Below are positions 52,748-61,228 of a stretch of 64,000 bases of DNA, in pieces. The stretch's first letter is position 1; each line of letters opens with the position of its first letter. Source of the DNA: Candidatus Villigracilis adiacens. Its GTDB lineage: Bacteria > Chloroflexota > Anaerolineae > Anaerolineales > Villigracilaceae. The stretch lies in contig JADJBU010000012.1 in assembly GCA_016703605.1 (NCBI GenBank), positions 1 to 64,000 on the forward strand, given 5' to 3'. The translations under genes and the position numbers were made by a program. Below the pieces are notes generated by a model. That model saw only the letters and a program-made list of their open reading frames with translations, ran no database searches and was not told the origin of the DNA.

Positions 52748-52918
52748 CTGTCATTTCGACGAGCGGAGCGAGGAGAAATCCTGATAATGCCAGGCAAAAG
52801 ATTTCTCGCTGGCGCTCGAAATGACAGACCCGCCGCCATTGTCATTTCGACGGGCGGAGCGAGGAGAAATTCTGACCCCGTCAGGCGAAAGATTTCTCGC
52901 TGGCGCTCGAAATGACAG
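52748..52918. repeat. CATTTCGA hairpin repeat R2, copies b and c (two in tandem)
   Basis: Copies at 52748-52827 and 52840-52918. Each begins TGTCATTTCGACG, has GAGGAGAAATC and GATTTCTCGCTGGCGCTC, and ends GAAATGACAG; each folds as one long hairpin. They fill the space between the permease and GIY-YIG genes. Confidence 0.9.
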
Positions 52919-52957
52919 AGAGAAAGCGCCGCTCGGAATGACAAAGTATGGAGAGTC

Positions 52958-53311
52958 ATGAAAGACTACAACTTTTACGTCTACATCCTCACCAACTGGA
53001 ACGATACAGTCATGTACATCGGCATGACCAACAACCTTGAACGCCGCCTCTACGAACATAAAAATAAACTCGTTGAAGGTTTTACCAAGAAATACAACGT
53101 CAACAAACTGGTTTATTACGAACACGGAACCGATGTCCATGCCGCGATTGCCAGGGAAAAAGAGATCAAAAAGTGGCGCAGGGAAAAGAAAAACAACCTG
53201 GTCATGACAATGAACCCTGCTTGGAAAGATTTGAGTTTGGAATGGGAGGCGCCCGGGGTTTCTCCCACTCCTTCTGTCATTTCGACGAGCGCCAGCGAGG
53301 AGAAATCTTAA
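52958..53311 (+). CDS. GIY-YIG nuclease domain protein (UPF0213/YhbQ-like) within R2 repeats
   Basis: 117 residues. FYVYILTNWNDTVMYIGMTN is the GIY-YIG signature (YVY...YIG); RRLYEHK carries the Arg, and REKEIKKWRREKKNNLV the terminal helix common in stand-alone members. Family enzymes cut DNA with a single metal ion. The last ~12 residues (VISTSASEEKS) and the stop codon are inside an R2 copy, so the repeat supplies the C-terminus. Copies b/c lie upstream and others downstream. Possibly a repeat-linked nuclease that mobilises or maintains R2. No partner gene. Confidence 0.9.
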   Translation: MKDYNFYVYILTNWNDTVMYIGMTNNLERRLYEHKNKLVEGFTKKYNVNKLVYYEHGTDVHAAIAREKEIKKWRREKKNNLVMTMNPAWKDLSLEWEAPGVSPTPSVISTSASEEKS

Positions 53312-53514
53312 TGCCCGCCGACCAGGATTTCTCGTGACGCCTCGCGTCACTCGAAATGACAGGGGTAAAGCGCCGCTCGAATGACAAGGATCAAGCGTTG
53401 GTCGAAGTGACAAATCCGCCCCTTCCTGTCATTTCGACGAGCGGAGCGAGGAGAAATCCTGACTATGCCGGACAGAAGATTTCTCGTGACGCCTCGCGTC
53501 ACTCGAAATGACAG
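53274..53514. repeat. CATTTCGA hairpin repeat R2, copies d and e
   Basis: Copies at 53274-53362 and 53426-53514, each ending CTCGAAATGACAG. The first overlaps the end of the GIY-YIG gene. Between them are half-sites (CGCTCGAATGACA, TCGAAGTGACA). Confidence 0.9.
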
Positions 53515-53518
53515 AGGA

Positions 53519-53640
53519 AAAGCGCCGCTCGAAATGACAGGGGTCAAGCGCCGCTCGAAATGACAGGGGTCAAGCGCCGCTCGAAATGACAGGGGTCAAG
53601 CGCCGCTCGAAATGACAAGGGTCAAGCGCCGCTCGAAGTG
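53519..53640 (+). repeat. 26-bp tandem repeat derived from the R2 end
   Basis: About 4.7 copies of a 26-bp unit beginning AAGCGCCGCTCGAAATGACA. Adjacent units differ by at most one base except the last. The unit equals the distal arm of R2, so it probably grew by slippage or repeated end addition. It stops just before the promoter region of the first MttB-like gene. Confidence 0.9.
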
Positions 53641-53731
53641 ATAATTTCTATTGCGTAAAACTTGTCGAGAAAATGATTTCAAGATATACGGAAAAAATAC
53701 GGCAATTACATTTATAAAAGGAGAACATCCC

Positions 53732-55201
53732 ATGACTGGAAATGGCGCTCGTCCACCGCTTGAACCGCTCCGCCCCGCGTATCGCATTCAGTATTTTACT
53801 GATGAAGAGTTGGACAAACTCCAACAAGCCACATTGGACATTCTCGAAAATATCGGCGTGAAATTCGCCACCGATAAGGCGCTCGACGTCCTCTCGAGCC
53901 ACGGCGCGGATGTGGACAAAAAGACGGGCGTCGTCAAAATGAAACCCGACCTCGTCTTCAAGGCGATGAAGACCGCGCCGCGTTACTTCACCCTGGCGGC
54001 GCGCATCCCCGAATACGATCTGCATCTCCAGGAAAATACCACCTACTTCACCACCGACGGCTGCGGCGTGGAAGTAGTCCCGCTCGGCGAGACCGAACCA
54101 CGCCCCTCCACCAAGGCGGACGTCGGTATGATGGCCCGCATCGCCGATTACCTGCCTTCCATCGGCTTCTACTGGCCCATGGTCAGTGCGCAGGATTGCG
54201 GACGCGCCTCGCCGCTGCACGAACTCGAAGTCGGCTGGAACAACACCGTCAAACATTTTCAATCCGAGACCATCATGGGCGGAGCCGAAGCGAAGTATGC
54301 TGTCGAGATGGCGACCGTGATTGCGGGCAGCAGGGAAAACCTCCGCAAGCGTCCGCCGCTCTCCTCGCTGATCTGCACCGTCTCGCCGCTCATGCAGGAC
54401 AAGCCCGGGCTCGAAGCCGCCATGACCTTTGCCGAGGCGGGCATCCCCGTCGTGTTCCTTTCCATGCCCACGCTCGGCACGACGGCTCCCGCAACGCAGG
54501 CGGGCGCGCTTGCCATGGCAGACGCGGAAAATATCAGCGCGACGGTTTTGCTGCAACTGATGTTTCCCGGCTGTCCCGTCGGTCATTCCATCATGCAAGC
54601 CTGGGCAGACATGCGCACCGGCGGCTACGTCAGCTATCCGCGAGACGCCCGCGGACGTTACGGCGTGGTGGATATGGCTCACCATTGGGGATTACCCTCC
54701 CTCGGCGCCTGCTATGGGACGGATTCCAAAACCACCGGAACCTGGCAGCAAGCCGCAGAGACGGCTCTCGACCCCTTCCTTGCCGGACTCGCCAGCCCGG
54801 AGATCGTCACCGGGATGGGTTTATCCCGCACCTACACCCGCCTCTTCCCCGAGCAGATCATCCTCGACGACGACATCTACCAACGCGCCCGCACCTACCT
54901 GCAAAAAATGGAAGTGGACGACCATTCCCTCGCGCTCGATGCGATCAGGAACGTCGGACCCGGCGGTCACTTCCTCGGGCAGAAACATACCCGCGAACAC
55001 ATGCGCACATCCCTCGCGCGCGGCGTGACGCATCAACTTGACCCGCAGAACAAATACCGCGATCCCGTCGAAGTGGCGCGCGAAAAAGCGCAGTGGATTC
55101 TCGACAACCACCAGCCCAAACCGCTTGAACCCGCCCAGCAAGCCGAGTTCGACAAAATCCTCGCCGCCGCCGAAAAAGAACTCGCGCTGGTCTATGCCTG
55201 A
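53732..55201 (+). CDS. MttB-like trimethylamine methyltransferase superfamily protein (copy 1)
   Basis: 489 residues, the usual length for the MttB superfamily, with no in-frame TAG, so it lacks pyrrolysine and belongs to the non-Pyl (MtgB-like) group. Segments: ILENIGVKFAT, YFTTDGCGVEVV, SIGFYWPMVSAQD, ESETIMGG-like QSETIMGGAEAKYAVE, and GPGGHFLGQKHTREHMR near the C-terminus, a shared hallmark. Members demethylate quaternary amines (e.g. glycine betaine), passing methyl to a corrinoid protein. AAGGAG nine bases before the ATG. First of four tandem copies, closest to copy 2. Confidence 0.88.
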   Translation: MTGNGARPPLEPLRPAYRIQYFTDEELDKLQQATLDILENIGVKFATDKALDVLSSHGADVDKKTGVVKMKPDLVFKAMKTAPRYFTLAARIPEYDLHLQENTTYFTTDGCGVEVVPLGETEPRPSTKADVGMMARIADYLPSIGFYWPMVSAQDCGRASPLHELEVGWNNTVKHFQSETIMGGAEAKYAVEMATVIAGSRENLRKRPPLSSLICTVSPLMQDKPGLEAAMTFAEAGIPVVFLSMPTLGTTAPATQAGALAMADAENISATVLLQLMFPGCPVGHSIMQAWADMRTGGYVSYPRDARGRYGVVDMAHHWGLPSLGACYGTDSKTTGTWQQAAETALDPFLAGLASPEIVTGMGLSRTYTRLFPEQIILDDDIYQRARTYLQKMEVDDHSLALDAIRNVGPGGHFLGQKHTREHMRTSLARGVTHQLDPQNKYRDPVEVAREKAQWILDNHQPKPLEPAQQAEFDKILAAAEKELALVYA

Positions 55202-55212
55202 AAATAGCGCCC

Positions 55213-56679
55213 ATGTTTACCCAAACCCCTCCACTTCAACCCATCCGCCCCGCCCGCCACTTCCATGTGATTGACGAAGGACAGATCAATCAACTTGCCG
55301 ACGGCACGCTCGAAATTCTCGCGGAAACGGGCGTGCATTGTCCCTCCGAAAAATGCCTGAAGATTTACGCCGATCACGGCGCGCAGGTGGATTTTGAAAA
55401 GCAGATCGTCCGCCTCGCCCCGGACCTGGTAGCGGATTCTCTTTCGACGGCTCCCCGCCACTACCGGATGGGCGCGCGTTCCCCCTCCCACGACATTGAC
55501 CTCGACGGCTCCGGCTTGTATTGCTCCACCGACGGCTGCGGCGTCGAGACGATAGACTTCGACACCCGCCAGCGCCGCCCCTCCTGCAAGGAGGATATCG
55601 CAAAGATGGCGCGCATCTCCGATTATCTATCCTCCATCGGCTTTTACTGGCCCATCGTCACCGCCTCAGACCACCCCAGCAGTTCTCCTTTGCACGAATT
55701 GGACGCTTCGTTCAACAACACGGTCAAGCACATTCAATCTGAAACCGTAATGGGTGAGGTGTTGGGCAAATTCGCCGTCGAAATGGCGCGGGTCGTGGCA
55801 AAAGACGAAGAGACCATGCGCAAACGCCCGCCTTTATCCCTGCTGGTGTGTTGTATCGCGCCGCTCGCGCAGGATAAAGAGGGGATGGAATCTGCCCTGC
55901 TCTTTGCGGAGGCGGGACTGCCCGTCGGGTTCATGTCCATGGCGAATGTTTCGTCCACCGGTCCCGCAACCCTGGCTGGGACGGTGGTGGCGGGGGACGC
56001 TGAAATCGTTTCCGCGCTGGTGTTGATTCAAATGGCGCATCCGGGCGCACCGGTTTTCCATTCCTTCATGCCCGGCATCATGCATCCGCGAACGGGCGCG
56101 TACATGGCGACCGCCTGGGAGGGAACCCTGCTTTATCCCATCGGTGTGGAGATGGCGCATCACTGGGGCGTCCCCACCCTTGCGGGCGTTTTCGCCACCG
56201 ACGGCAGGTTCCCGGGCTGGCAGACCGCCGGCGACGCCGCCACCTCCCTGATGTTGTGCGCCCTGGCTGGGGCGGAGACCGGCGCGGGGTTGGGACTGGT
56301 CGAATCCTGCAAATTGCTGTATCCTGAGGAAGTGCTTCTCGATAGCGATATATATCATCGGGTTCGAATCGAGGCGGCGGGTCTGGATACCAGCCGCGAA
56401 GCCATGGCGTTGGATGTCATCAAGGCGGTTGGTCCGCGCAGTCATTACCTCGCCCAGCGGCATACGCGGGAAAACATCCGGCGGAGAGTCTTCTCCGATT
56501 TGTCGAACCAGCCCAACCCGTCGGGTGGGATGCGCGACCCCGTCGAAGCGGCGCGTGATAAAGCGGATTGGATCCTGAAGAATCATCATCCCCAGCCGCT
56601 CGAAGAATATCAACAAAAAGAATTGACCCGCATCCTGGCAGGGGCAGACCGGGAGATTGGAGGAGAGAATGGACGATAA
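55213..56679 (+). CDS. MttB-like trimethylamine methyltransferase superfamily protein (copy 2)
   Basis: 488 residues, 11 bp after copy 1 and clearly its closest paralogue (TLEILAETGVHCPSEKCLKI; YCSTDGCGVETIDF; SIGFYWPIVTASD; VGPRSHYLAQRHTREN). No amber codon. Probably transcribed with copy 1. The differences in the barrel loops (e.g. GLGLVESCKLLYPEEVL) suggest another substrate of the same kind. No Shine-Dalgarno, so it may be coupled to copy 1. Confidence 0.88.
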   Translation: MFTQTPPLQPIRPARHFHVIDEGQINQLADGTLEILAETGVHCPSEKCLKIYADHGAQVDFEKQIVRLAPDLVADSLSTAPRHYRMGARSPSHDIDLDGSGLYCSTDGCGVETIDFDTRQRRPSCKEDIAKMARISDYLSSIGFYWPIVTASDHPSSSPLHELDASFNNTVKHIQSETVMGEVLGKFAVEMARVVAKDEETMRKRPPLSLLVCCIAPLAQDKEGMESALLFAEAGLPVGFMSMANVSSTGPATLAGTVVAGDAEIVSALVLIQMAHPGAPVFHSFMPGIMHPRTGAYMATAWEGTLLYPIGVEMAHHWGVPTLAGVFATDGRFPGWQTAGDAATSLMLCALAGAETGAGLGLVESCKLLYPEEVLLDSDIYHRVRIEAAGLDTSREAMALDVIKAVGPRSHYLAQRHTRENIRRRVFSDLSNQPNPSGGMRDPVEAARDKADWILKNHHPQPLEEYQQKELTRILAGADREIGGENGR

Positions 56680-56843
56680 CTCTTCCTTCAGGAGCGGGTT
56701 TTGATCTCCCAAGATAAGTAAACCTCCTGGCGCAAGAGATTTTTGGCGGACAAATGCAACCGCCGCAAACGAACAACTCCCCTTAAGCAAGCGAGTTATG
56801 CGACGTTTAATATCGGCTCTCCCCAGTTAAACGGAAAGAGCCT

Positions 56844-56923
56844 AACCACAAAGGGCACAAAGCACACAAGGGGGGAAGGCATCAATTTATTTTTTCCTTT
56901 GTGATCTTTGTGTCCTTCGTGGT
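56844..56923. repeat. Inverted repeat, ACCACAAAG...CTTTGTGTCCTTCGTGGT
   Basis: Arms of ~27 bp with a few mismatches around an A/T-rich loop. A degenerate relative lies at 9274-9347. The remaining spacer (56680-56984) contains no gene I can support. Confidence 0.65.
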
Positions 56924-56984
56924 GAAAATGGTTTTCCCGTTATGAACGGTGGAGCCTTGTTTTTCCGATGCAACAGGAACCCAT

Positions 56985-58421
56985 ATGGAAACAAAATTAC
57001 GAATTCTTTCAGACAGCGAAATAACGCAGGTCCACGAACGGACGCTTTCGATTCTGGCTTCGGTCGGCGTGCGCGTGGACACGGCGCGGGGGCGGAAAAT
57101 TCTCAAGAACGCCGGGGCGGATGTCAACCCGAAGACGCACATCGTGCGTTTTCCGCGCAGCCTCGTGGAGGATTGCTTGAAGCAGGCTCCGCGCAAATTT
57201 TCACTGGGCGGACGCAGACCCGGCTGGCAATTTCCATTGAACGCCGAGCAATGCACTTTGGTCGCCGATGGCGGCGCGTCCTACATCGTGGATTACCAGA
57301 CCGGCAAACGCCGCATCGCCGGATACCAGGACTGGCTGGATGCCACACGCGTGATCGATTCGATTGACGAGGTTGGCGTGTATTGGGCGATGGTGGACCC
57401 GGGCTTCGCGCAGGAATCCATCGGCGATTTCGCCCACTACTTCCGCATGATGACCCGTAACTTCACCAGGCACTGGCAGGATACGACCCACAACGTCGAA
57501 CAATCGCGCTGGGCGTTGGAAATTCTGGGCGCGGCGTTCGGCGGCAGGGAAAACGTCTGCAAGATAAAGCCGTTCTCGTTTTTGATCACGCCCGTCTCGC
57601 CCATGATCATTGAGGCGGATCACACGGATGCCTATCTCGAAATGATCGAATGGGGAATCCCCGCTGCGATCATGCCCATGCCCATGTTCGGCGGCACGTC
57701 GCCCGCGAGTTTGATATCCACCCTGCTGCTTGCCAACTGCGAGACGATCTCAACCCTGTGCCTTTTGCAAGCCGCCTCCCCGGGGACGCCCGTGATCTAT
57801 GCCCCATGCCCATCCATCATGGACCCGTACACCGGGCGCTTCACCGGCAGCGAAGTGGAACACGGTCTGCTCGGCGCGGCGGTGGTCGAAATGGCGCGCT
57901 TTTACGACCTGCCTGTCGAAGCCTCCGCCGGGAGCGCCGGTCATTATGTGCCGGGCATTCGCGCCAGTTATGAGCGCGCCTTGAACTGGTCCATGGTCAC
58001 GCTTTCATGGCCCGACCTGTTGGTGGGACCTGGTCAGTTGGGCGGCTCCATGTTCCTCAGCCTCGAGCAGTTATTGATTGACGTGGAAATCTTCCGCCGT
58101 TCTTCGCGCCTCTCCTCCGGCATCAACACCGGCGTCCGCGAATGGCTGGAAGTTGACCTTGCCGCGGTGGGACACGGCGGCAATTTCCTCAGCCGCCGCT
58201 CCACATTGGACGCCCTGCGCGGCGGCGAGGAAGTGTACATGACCGACTACGACGCCTCCGACACCTACGAAACCTGGTCCGCCCCCGGCAAGCCCACCTT
58301 CGTGGACGAACTCCGCGACAAGGTGCGGCAGATCACCCAGACCCACGAACCGCTTCCCTTCGACGACGCCACCGAACGCGAACTCGAAAAGATCGAACAA
58401 CGCGCCCGAGAAGGAGCGTAG
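56985..58421 (+). CDS. MttB-like trimethylamine methyltransferase superfamily protein (copy 3)
   Basis: 478 residues, more distant from copies 1 and 2. HERTLSILASVGVRVDTARG, LVADGGASYIVDYQTGKRR, ITPVSPMIIEADHTDAYLEM and AAVGHGGNFLSRRSTLDALR follow the same order of segments. No amber codon. AGGA eight bases before the ATG at 56985; the upstream in-frame ATG at 56949 is less likely. It may have a separate promoter because of the 300-bp spacer and inverted repeat. Confidence 0.85.
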   Translation: METKLRILSDSEITQVHERTLSILASVGVRVDTARGRKILKNAGADVNPKTHIVRFPRSLVEDCLKQAPRKFSLGGRRPGWQFPLNAEQCTLVADGGASYIVDYQTGKRRIAGYQDWLDATRVIDSIDEVGVYWAMVDPGFAQESIGDFAHYFRMMTRNFTRHWQDTTHNVEQSRWALEILGAAFGGRENVCKIKPFSFLITPVSPMIIEADHTDAYLEMIEWGIPAAIMPMPMFGGTSPASLISTLLLANCETISTLCLLQAASPGTPVIYAPCPSIMDPYTGRFTGSEVEHGLLGAAVVEMARFYDLPVEASAGSAGHYVPGIRASYERALNWSMVTLSWPDLLVGPGQLGGSMFLSLEQLLIDVEIFRRSSRLSSGINTGVREWLEVDLAAVGHGGNFLSRRSTLDALRGGEEVYMTDYDASDTYETWSAPGKPTFVDELRDKVRQITQTHEPLPFDDATERELEKIEQRAREGA

Positions 58422-58466
58422 TGGACGTTCTCTAACGTCCACACAGATTACAAAAAGGAACAACCC

Positions 58467-59900
58467 ATGCGTTTCCAAAGCCAGGTACTCACCGATTCAG
58501 AAAAAGAACAAATCCACAACGAAGCCCAGCGGATTTTGAACGAAGCGGGCGTCCGCTACTACAGCGACAAAGCCTTGAAATTACTCCAATCCAACGGCGC
58601 GGAGGTGGACTGGGAAACCCACATCGCCTACATCCCGCCCGAGCTGGTGGATCGCGCCTTGCAGACCTCGCCCGCCGCGTTTGTGCTGGGCGCGCGCAAC
58701 CCGCAAAACGATTACCCGCTTCCTTCCCCGGTTTCACGCTACGCCCTCGACGGAACCGCCGCCTTCGCCCAGGATTTCCAGACCGGCGAACGCCGCTACG
58801 GCACGTTCAAGGATAACGAAAACGCCCTGCGCATCTTCCAATCCATGGACATGGGCGTGATGGCGTGGCCCCCCGTCTCCGCCGAAGACAAACCCGCCCA
58901 CTCGCGCCCGCTTCACGAATGGTCGGCGATGATGAAATACTGCTCCAAGCATGGTCAGCACGAACTCCACGACGCAGAACAGGCGCCCTTTCTCGCGGAG
59001 GCATTGATCACGCTGTTCGGGAGCGAAGACGAGGTCCGTTTGCGCCACGCCTACTCGCTGATCTACTGCCCGGTCTCGCCGCTGATTCACGACGGCCCCA
59101 TGATGGATGCCTATTTCGAAATGGGCGCGTTGGACGTTCCCATCATGGTCCTGCCCATGCCCGTCCCCGGCATGACCGGTCCCGCCAGTCTGTTTGGCAA
59201 CATCTGCCTCGCCAACGCGGAAGCGCTTTCCTCGATCATCGTCTACCAGTTGGCGCATCCCGGACGCCCGATGATCTACAGCAGCGCCACCGGCACAACC
59301 GACATGCGCAGCGGCGCATACATGGCAGGCACGCCCGAAATGGGGTTGATGTCTGCCGCGCTGGTCGAGATGGGACGCTACTACGATCTTCCCGCCACCT
59401 CCGCCGGTTGCACAGCGGATGCGCGCCAACCCGGCGCCGAAGCGGTGCTGGAAAAAGTCATCTCCACCATCCCGCCCGTGCTGGCAGGCTCGGATATTCT
59501 CGTCGGCTTCGGCGAAATCGAAAGCGATCAATTGCTCGTCCTCGAACAGATCATCGTGGATAACGAGATCGCCCATTTTTGCGAGCGCATCTTTCAGGGC
59601 GTGGACTCAACCCCCGAAAAAATTCTCACCGACGATGTGGTGGATGTCGGTCCCGGCGGGCATTTCCTCACGCGCAAATCCACCCGCAAATTTGCGCGCG
59701 GAAGCGAAGTCCATTACGCCGACCTGCTCGACCGTCACACCCTCGACCAGTGGCTGCAACTCGGCAAGCCTTCCATGTATTCCAACGCCCGCAAAAAGGT
59801 GGATGCGATTCTTGCCCAGCCGCTTCAAGACCCGCTGCCCGAAGACATTTCGTCGAAACTGGAAGACCTGCTCCGAAAAGCGGATGCGGAATTGGAATAA
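58467..59900 (+). CDS. MttB-like trimethylamine methyltransferase superfamily protein (copy 4)
   Basis: 477 residues. HNEAQRILNEAGVRYYSDKAL, YALDGTAAFAQDFQTGERRY, YCPVSPLIHDGPMMDAYFEM and VVDVGPGGHFLTRKSTRKFA place it next to copy 3. No amber codon. AAGGA eight bases before the ATG. A TGGACGTT-CTCT-AACGTCCA hairpin (58423-58442) lies in the short gap after copy 3, and a similar GACGCT/AGCGTC hairpin after this gene. Confidence 0.85.
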   Translation: MRFQSQVLTDSEKEQIHNEAQRILNEAGVRYYSDKALKLLQSNGAEVDWETHIAYIPPELVDRALQTSPAAFVLGARNPQNDYPLPSPVSRYALDGTAAFAQDFQTGERRYGTFKDNENALRIFQSMDMGVMAWPPVSAEDKPAHSRPLHEWSAMMKYCSKHGQHELHDAEQAPFLAEALITLFGSEDEVRLRHAYSLIYCPVSPLIHDGPMMDAYFEMGALDVPIMVLPMPVPGMTGPASLFGNICLANAEALSSIIVYQLAHPGRPMIYSSATGTTDMRSGAYMAGTPEMGLMSAALVEMGRYYDLPATSAGCTADARQPGAEAVLEKVISTIPPVLAGSDILVGFGEIESDQLLVLEQIIVDNEIAHFCERIFQGVDSTPEKILTDDVVDVGPGGHFLTRKSTRKFARGSEVHYADLLDRHTLDQWLQLGKPSMYSNARKKVDAILAQPLQDPLPEDISSKLEDLLRKADAELE

Positions 59901-59961
59901 CCTCCCAGCGTAAGAGACGCTCTCTAGCGTCGGACCTTGCGTTGTAATGATGAGGAACGGG

Positions 59962-59967
59962 TAAAAT
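59962..59967 (+). promoter_or_regulatory. -10-like box of a leaderless promoter
   Basis: TAAAAT seven bases before the ATG at 59975; no Shine-Dalgarno. Confidence 0.4.
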
Positions 59968-59974
59968 TACATTC

Positions 59975-61228
59975 ATGCAAAAGGATGAAGCGCTTCGCCT
60001 CTTTCGTGACCCGGACCTGATTCCGTCCGAAAAGCAGACTCTACTCTCGAACATCGCCGCCCAAGCCGCCGACCTGAACATGCCCTGCTACGCGGTGGGC
60101 GGCTTCGTCCGCGACCTTTTGCTCGGCAAGCCCGTCAACGACCTCGACATCGTCGTCGAAGGCGACGCAATTCAACTTGGCAAAAAACTTGTTGAACGGT
60201 TTGGCGGAAAACTCACGCCGCACTTTCCGTTCCACACCGCCATCTGGCGACTCCCTTCAACCTTCAACCTTCAACCTTCAACCTTAGACTTAATCTCCGC
60301 CCGCAAAGAAACCTACGAAAAACCCGGCGCATTACCAACCGTCACGCCATCCACCATCGAAGACGACCTGCGCCGAAGAGACTTCACCATCAACGCCATG
60401 GCGCTCCGTTTGGATGGCGAAGGCTTGGGCGAAACCCTAGACCCGCTGAAAGGGCAAACAGACCTCGGGCAGGGAATGATCCGCGCTCTTCATCCAAAAT
60501 CATTTGTTGACGACCCAACCCGTATCTTCCGCGCGATTCGATATGAGGGGCGTTATTCGTTCCAGATCGATTCTTCGACGCTGGAGCAAATCAACCCCGA
60601 GGCATTGAAAGTCTTGCATTCATTGAGCGGCGAGCGGCTTCGCCACGAACTTGATCTCATTTTCGACGAAGACCAGGCTGAAAATATGATGTTGCGCGCA
60701 GCCAGTTTGGGGGTATTGGGCGCGATCCATCCGAAGATGCCGGAGTTCAACCGGGATTATGCCGACTTTCTTGAGATGGATGCGCGGCTCGATGTACAAG
60801 CCGACCGGCGGACGATGGGTTACATGCTCTGGTTCATGGATTTGCCCGAGGATGAAGTGATCCTGCTTGCCAACCGACTCGATTTCACGAACGAGTTGAT
60901 GCTGGCGGTCTGGGCGGCGGCGCAGTTGAAACGCGGGCTGCCGCATTTGACGGATATGAAACCGAGCGAGTGGACGTATGCGCTGGAAAAACTTCCGCTG
61001 CTTTCGATCTATGCGGTATACCTGGTTACGCGTGAAAACGGTTTGCTGAGGTATCTTTCCGTCTGGCGGCATGTCCGGGCGCGCACGACCGGCGACGACC
61101 TGAAAAAAAGAGGGCTGATTCCGGGTCCGCGTTTTGGCGAGATTTTGCTGCGCCTGCGTTCTGCCTGGCTGGATGGGGAGGTGAACAACGAATCTGAAGA
61201 AAAGGATCTACTTGCCAAACTTTTATGA
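59975..61228 (+). CDS. CCA tRNA nucleotidyltransferase / poly(A) polymerase family
   Basis: 417 residues. GGFVRDLLLGKPVNDLDIVV carries the DxD of the pol-beta head; RRRDFTINAMA, DPTRIFRAIRY and SGERLRHELDLI are the flexible-loop and neck motifs. It adds or repairs the tRNA 3' CCA end, in line with the tRNA-Thr here lacking an encoded CCA. Odd: at residues ~93-104 (PSTFNLQPSTL) the sequence is encoded by a CTTCAAC heptamer tract (60253-60285) sitting in the head-domain loop before DLISARKETYEKP. It overlaps the next gene by four bases. Confidence 0.9.
   Translation: MQKDEALRLFRDPDLIPSEKQTLLSNIAAQAADLNMPCYAVGGFVRDLLLGKPVNDLDIVVEGDAIQLGKKLVERFGGKLTPHFPFHTAIWRLPSTFNLQPSTLDLISARKETYEKPGALPTVTPSTIEDDLRRRDFTINAMALRLDGEGLGETLDPLKGQTDLGQGMIRALHPKSFVDDPTRIFRAIRYEGRYSFQIDSSTLEQINPEALKVLHSLSGERLRHELDLIFDEDQAENMMLRAASLGVLGAIHPKMPEFNRDYADFLEMDARLDVQADRRTMGYMLWFMDLPEDEVILLANRLDFTNELMLAVWAAAQLKRGLPHLTDMKPSEWTYALEKLPLLSIYAVYLVTRENGLLRYLSVWRHVRARTTGDDLKKRGLIPGPRFGEILLRLRSAWLDGEVNNESEEKDLLAKLL
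60253..60285. repeat. Heptamer tandem tract inside the CCA enzyme gene (CTTCAAC type)
   Basis: Four to five CTTCAAC units in exact seven-base register, in frame. Related TTGAAGG/CTTTCAA tracts stand between genes at 44911-44955 and 45505-45535. Confidence 0.75.

Noticed and set aside
53519..53640. Regular 26-bp repeats resembling a CRISPR array
   Set aside because: Units are directly adjacent with no spacers, and the unit equals the end of the nearby R2 hairpins; no cas genes.
53732..59900. Pyrrolysine-containing MttB
   Set aside because: All four frames are open with no in-frame TAG, and no pyl genes are seen.
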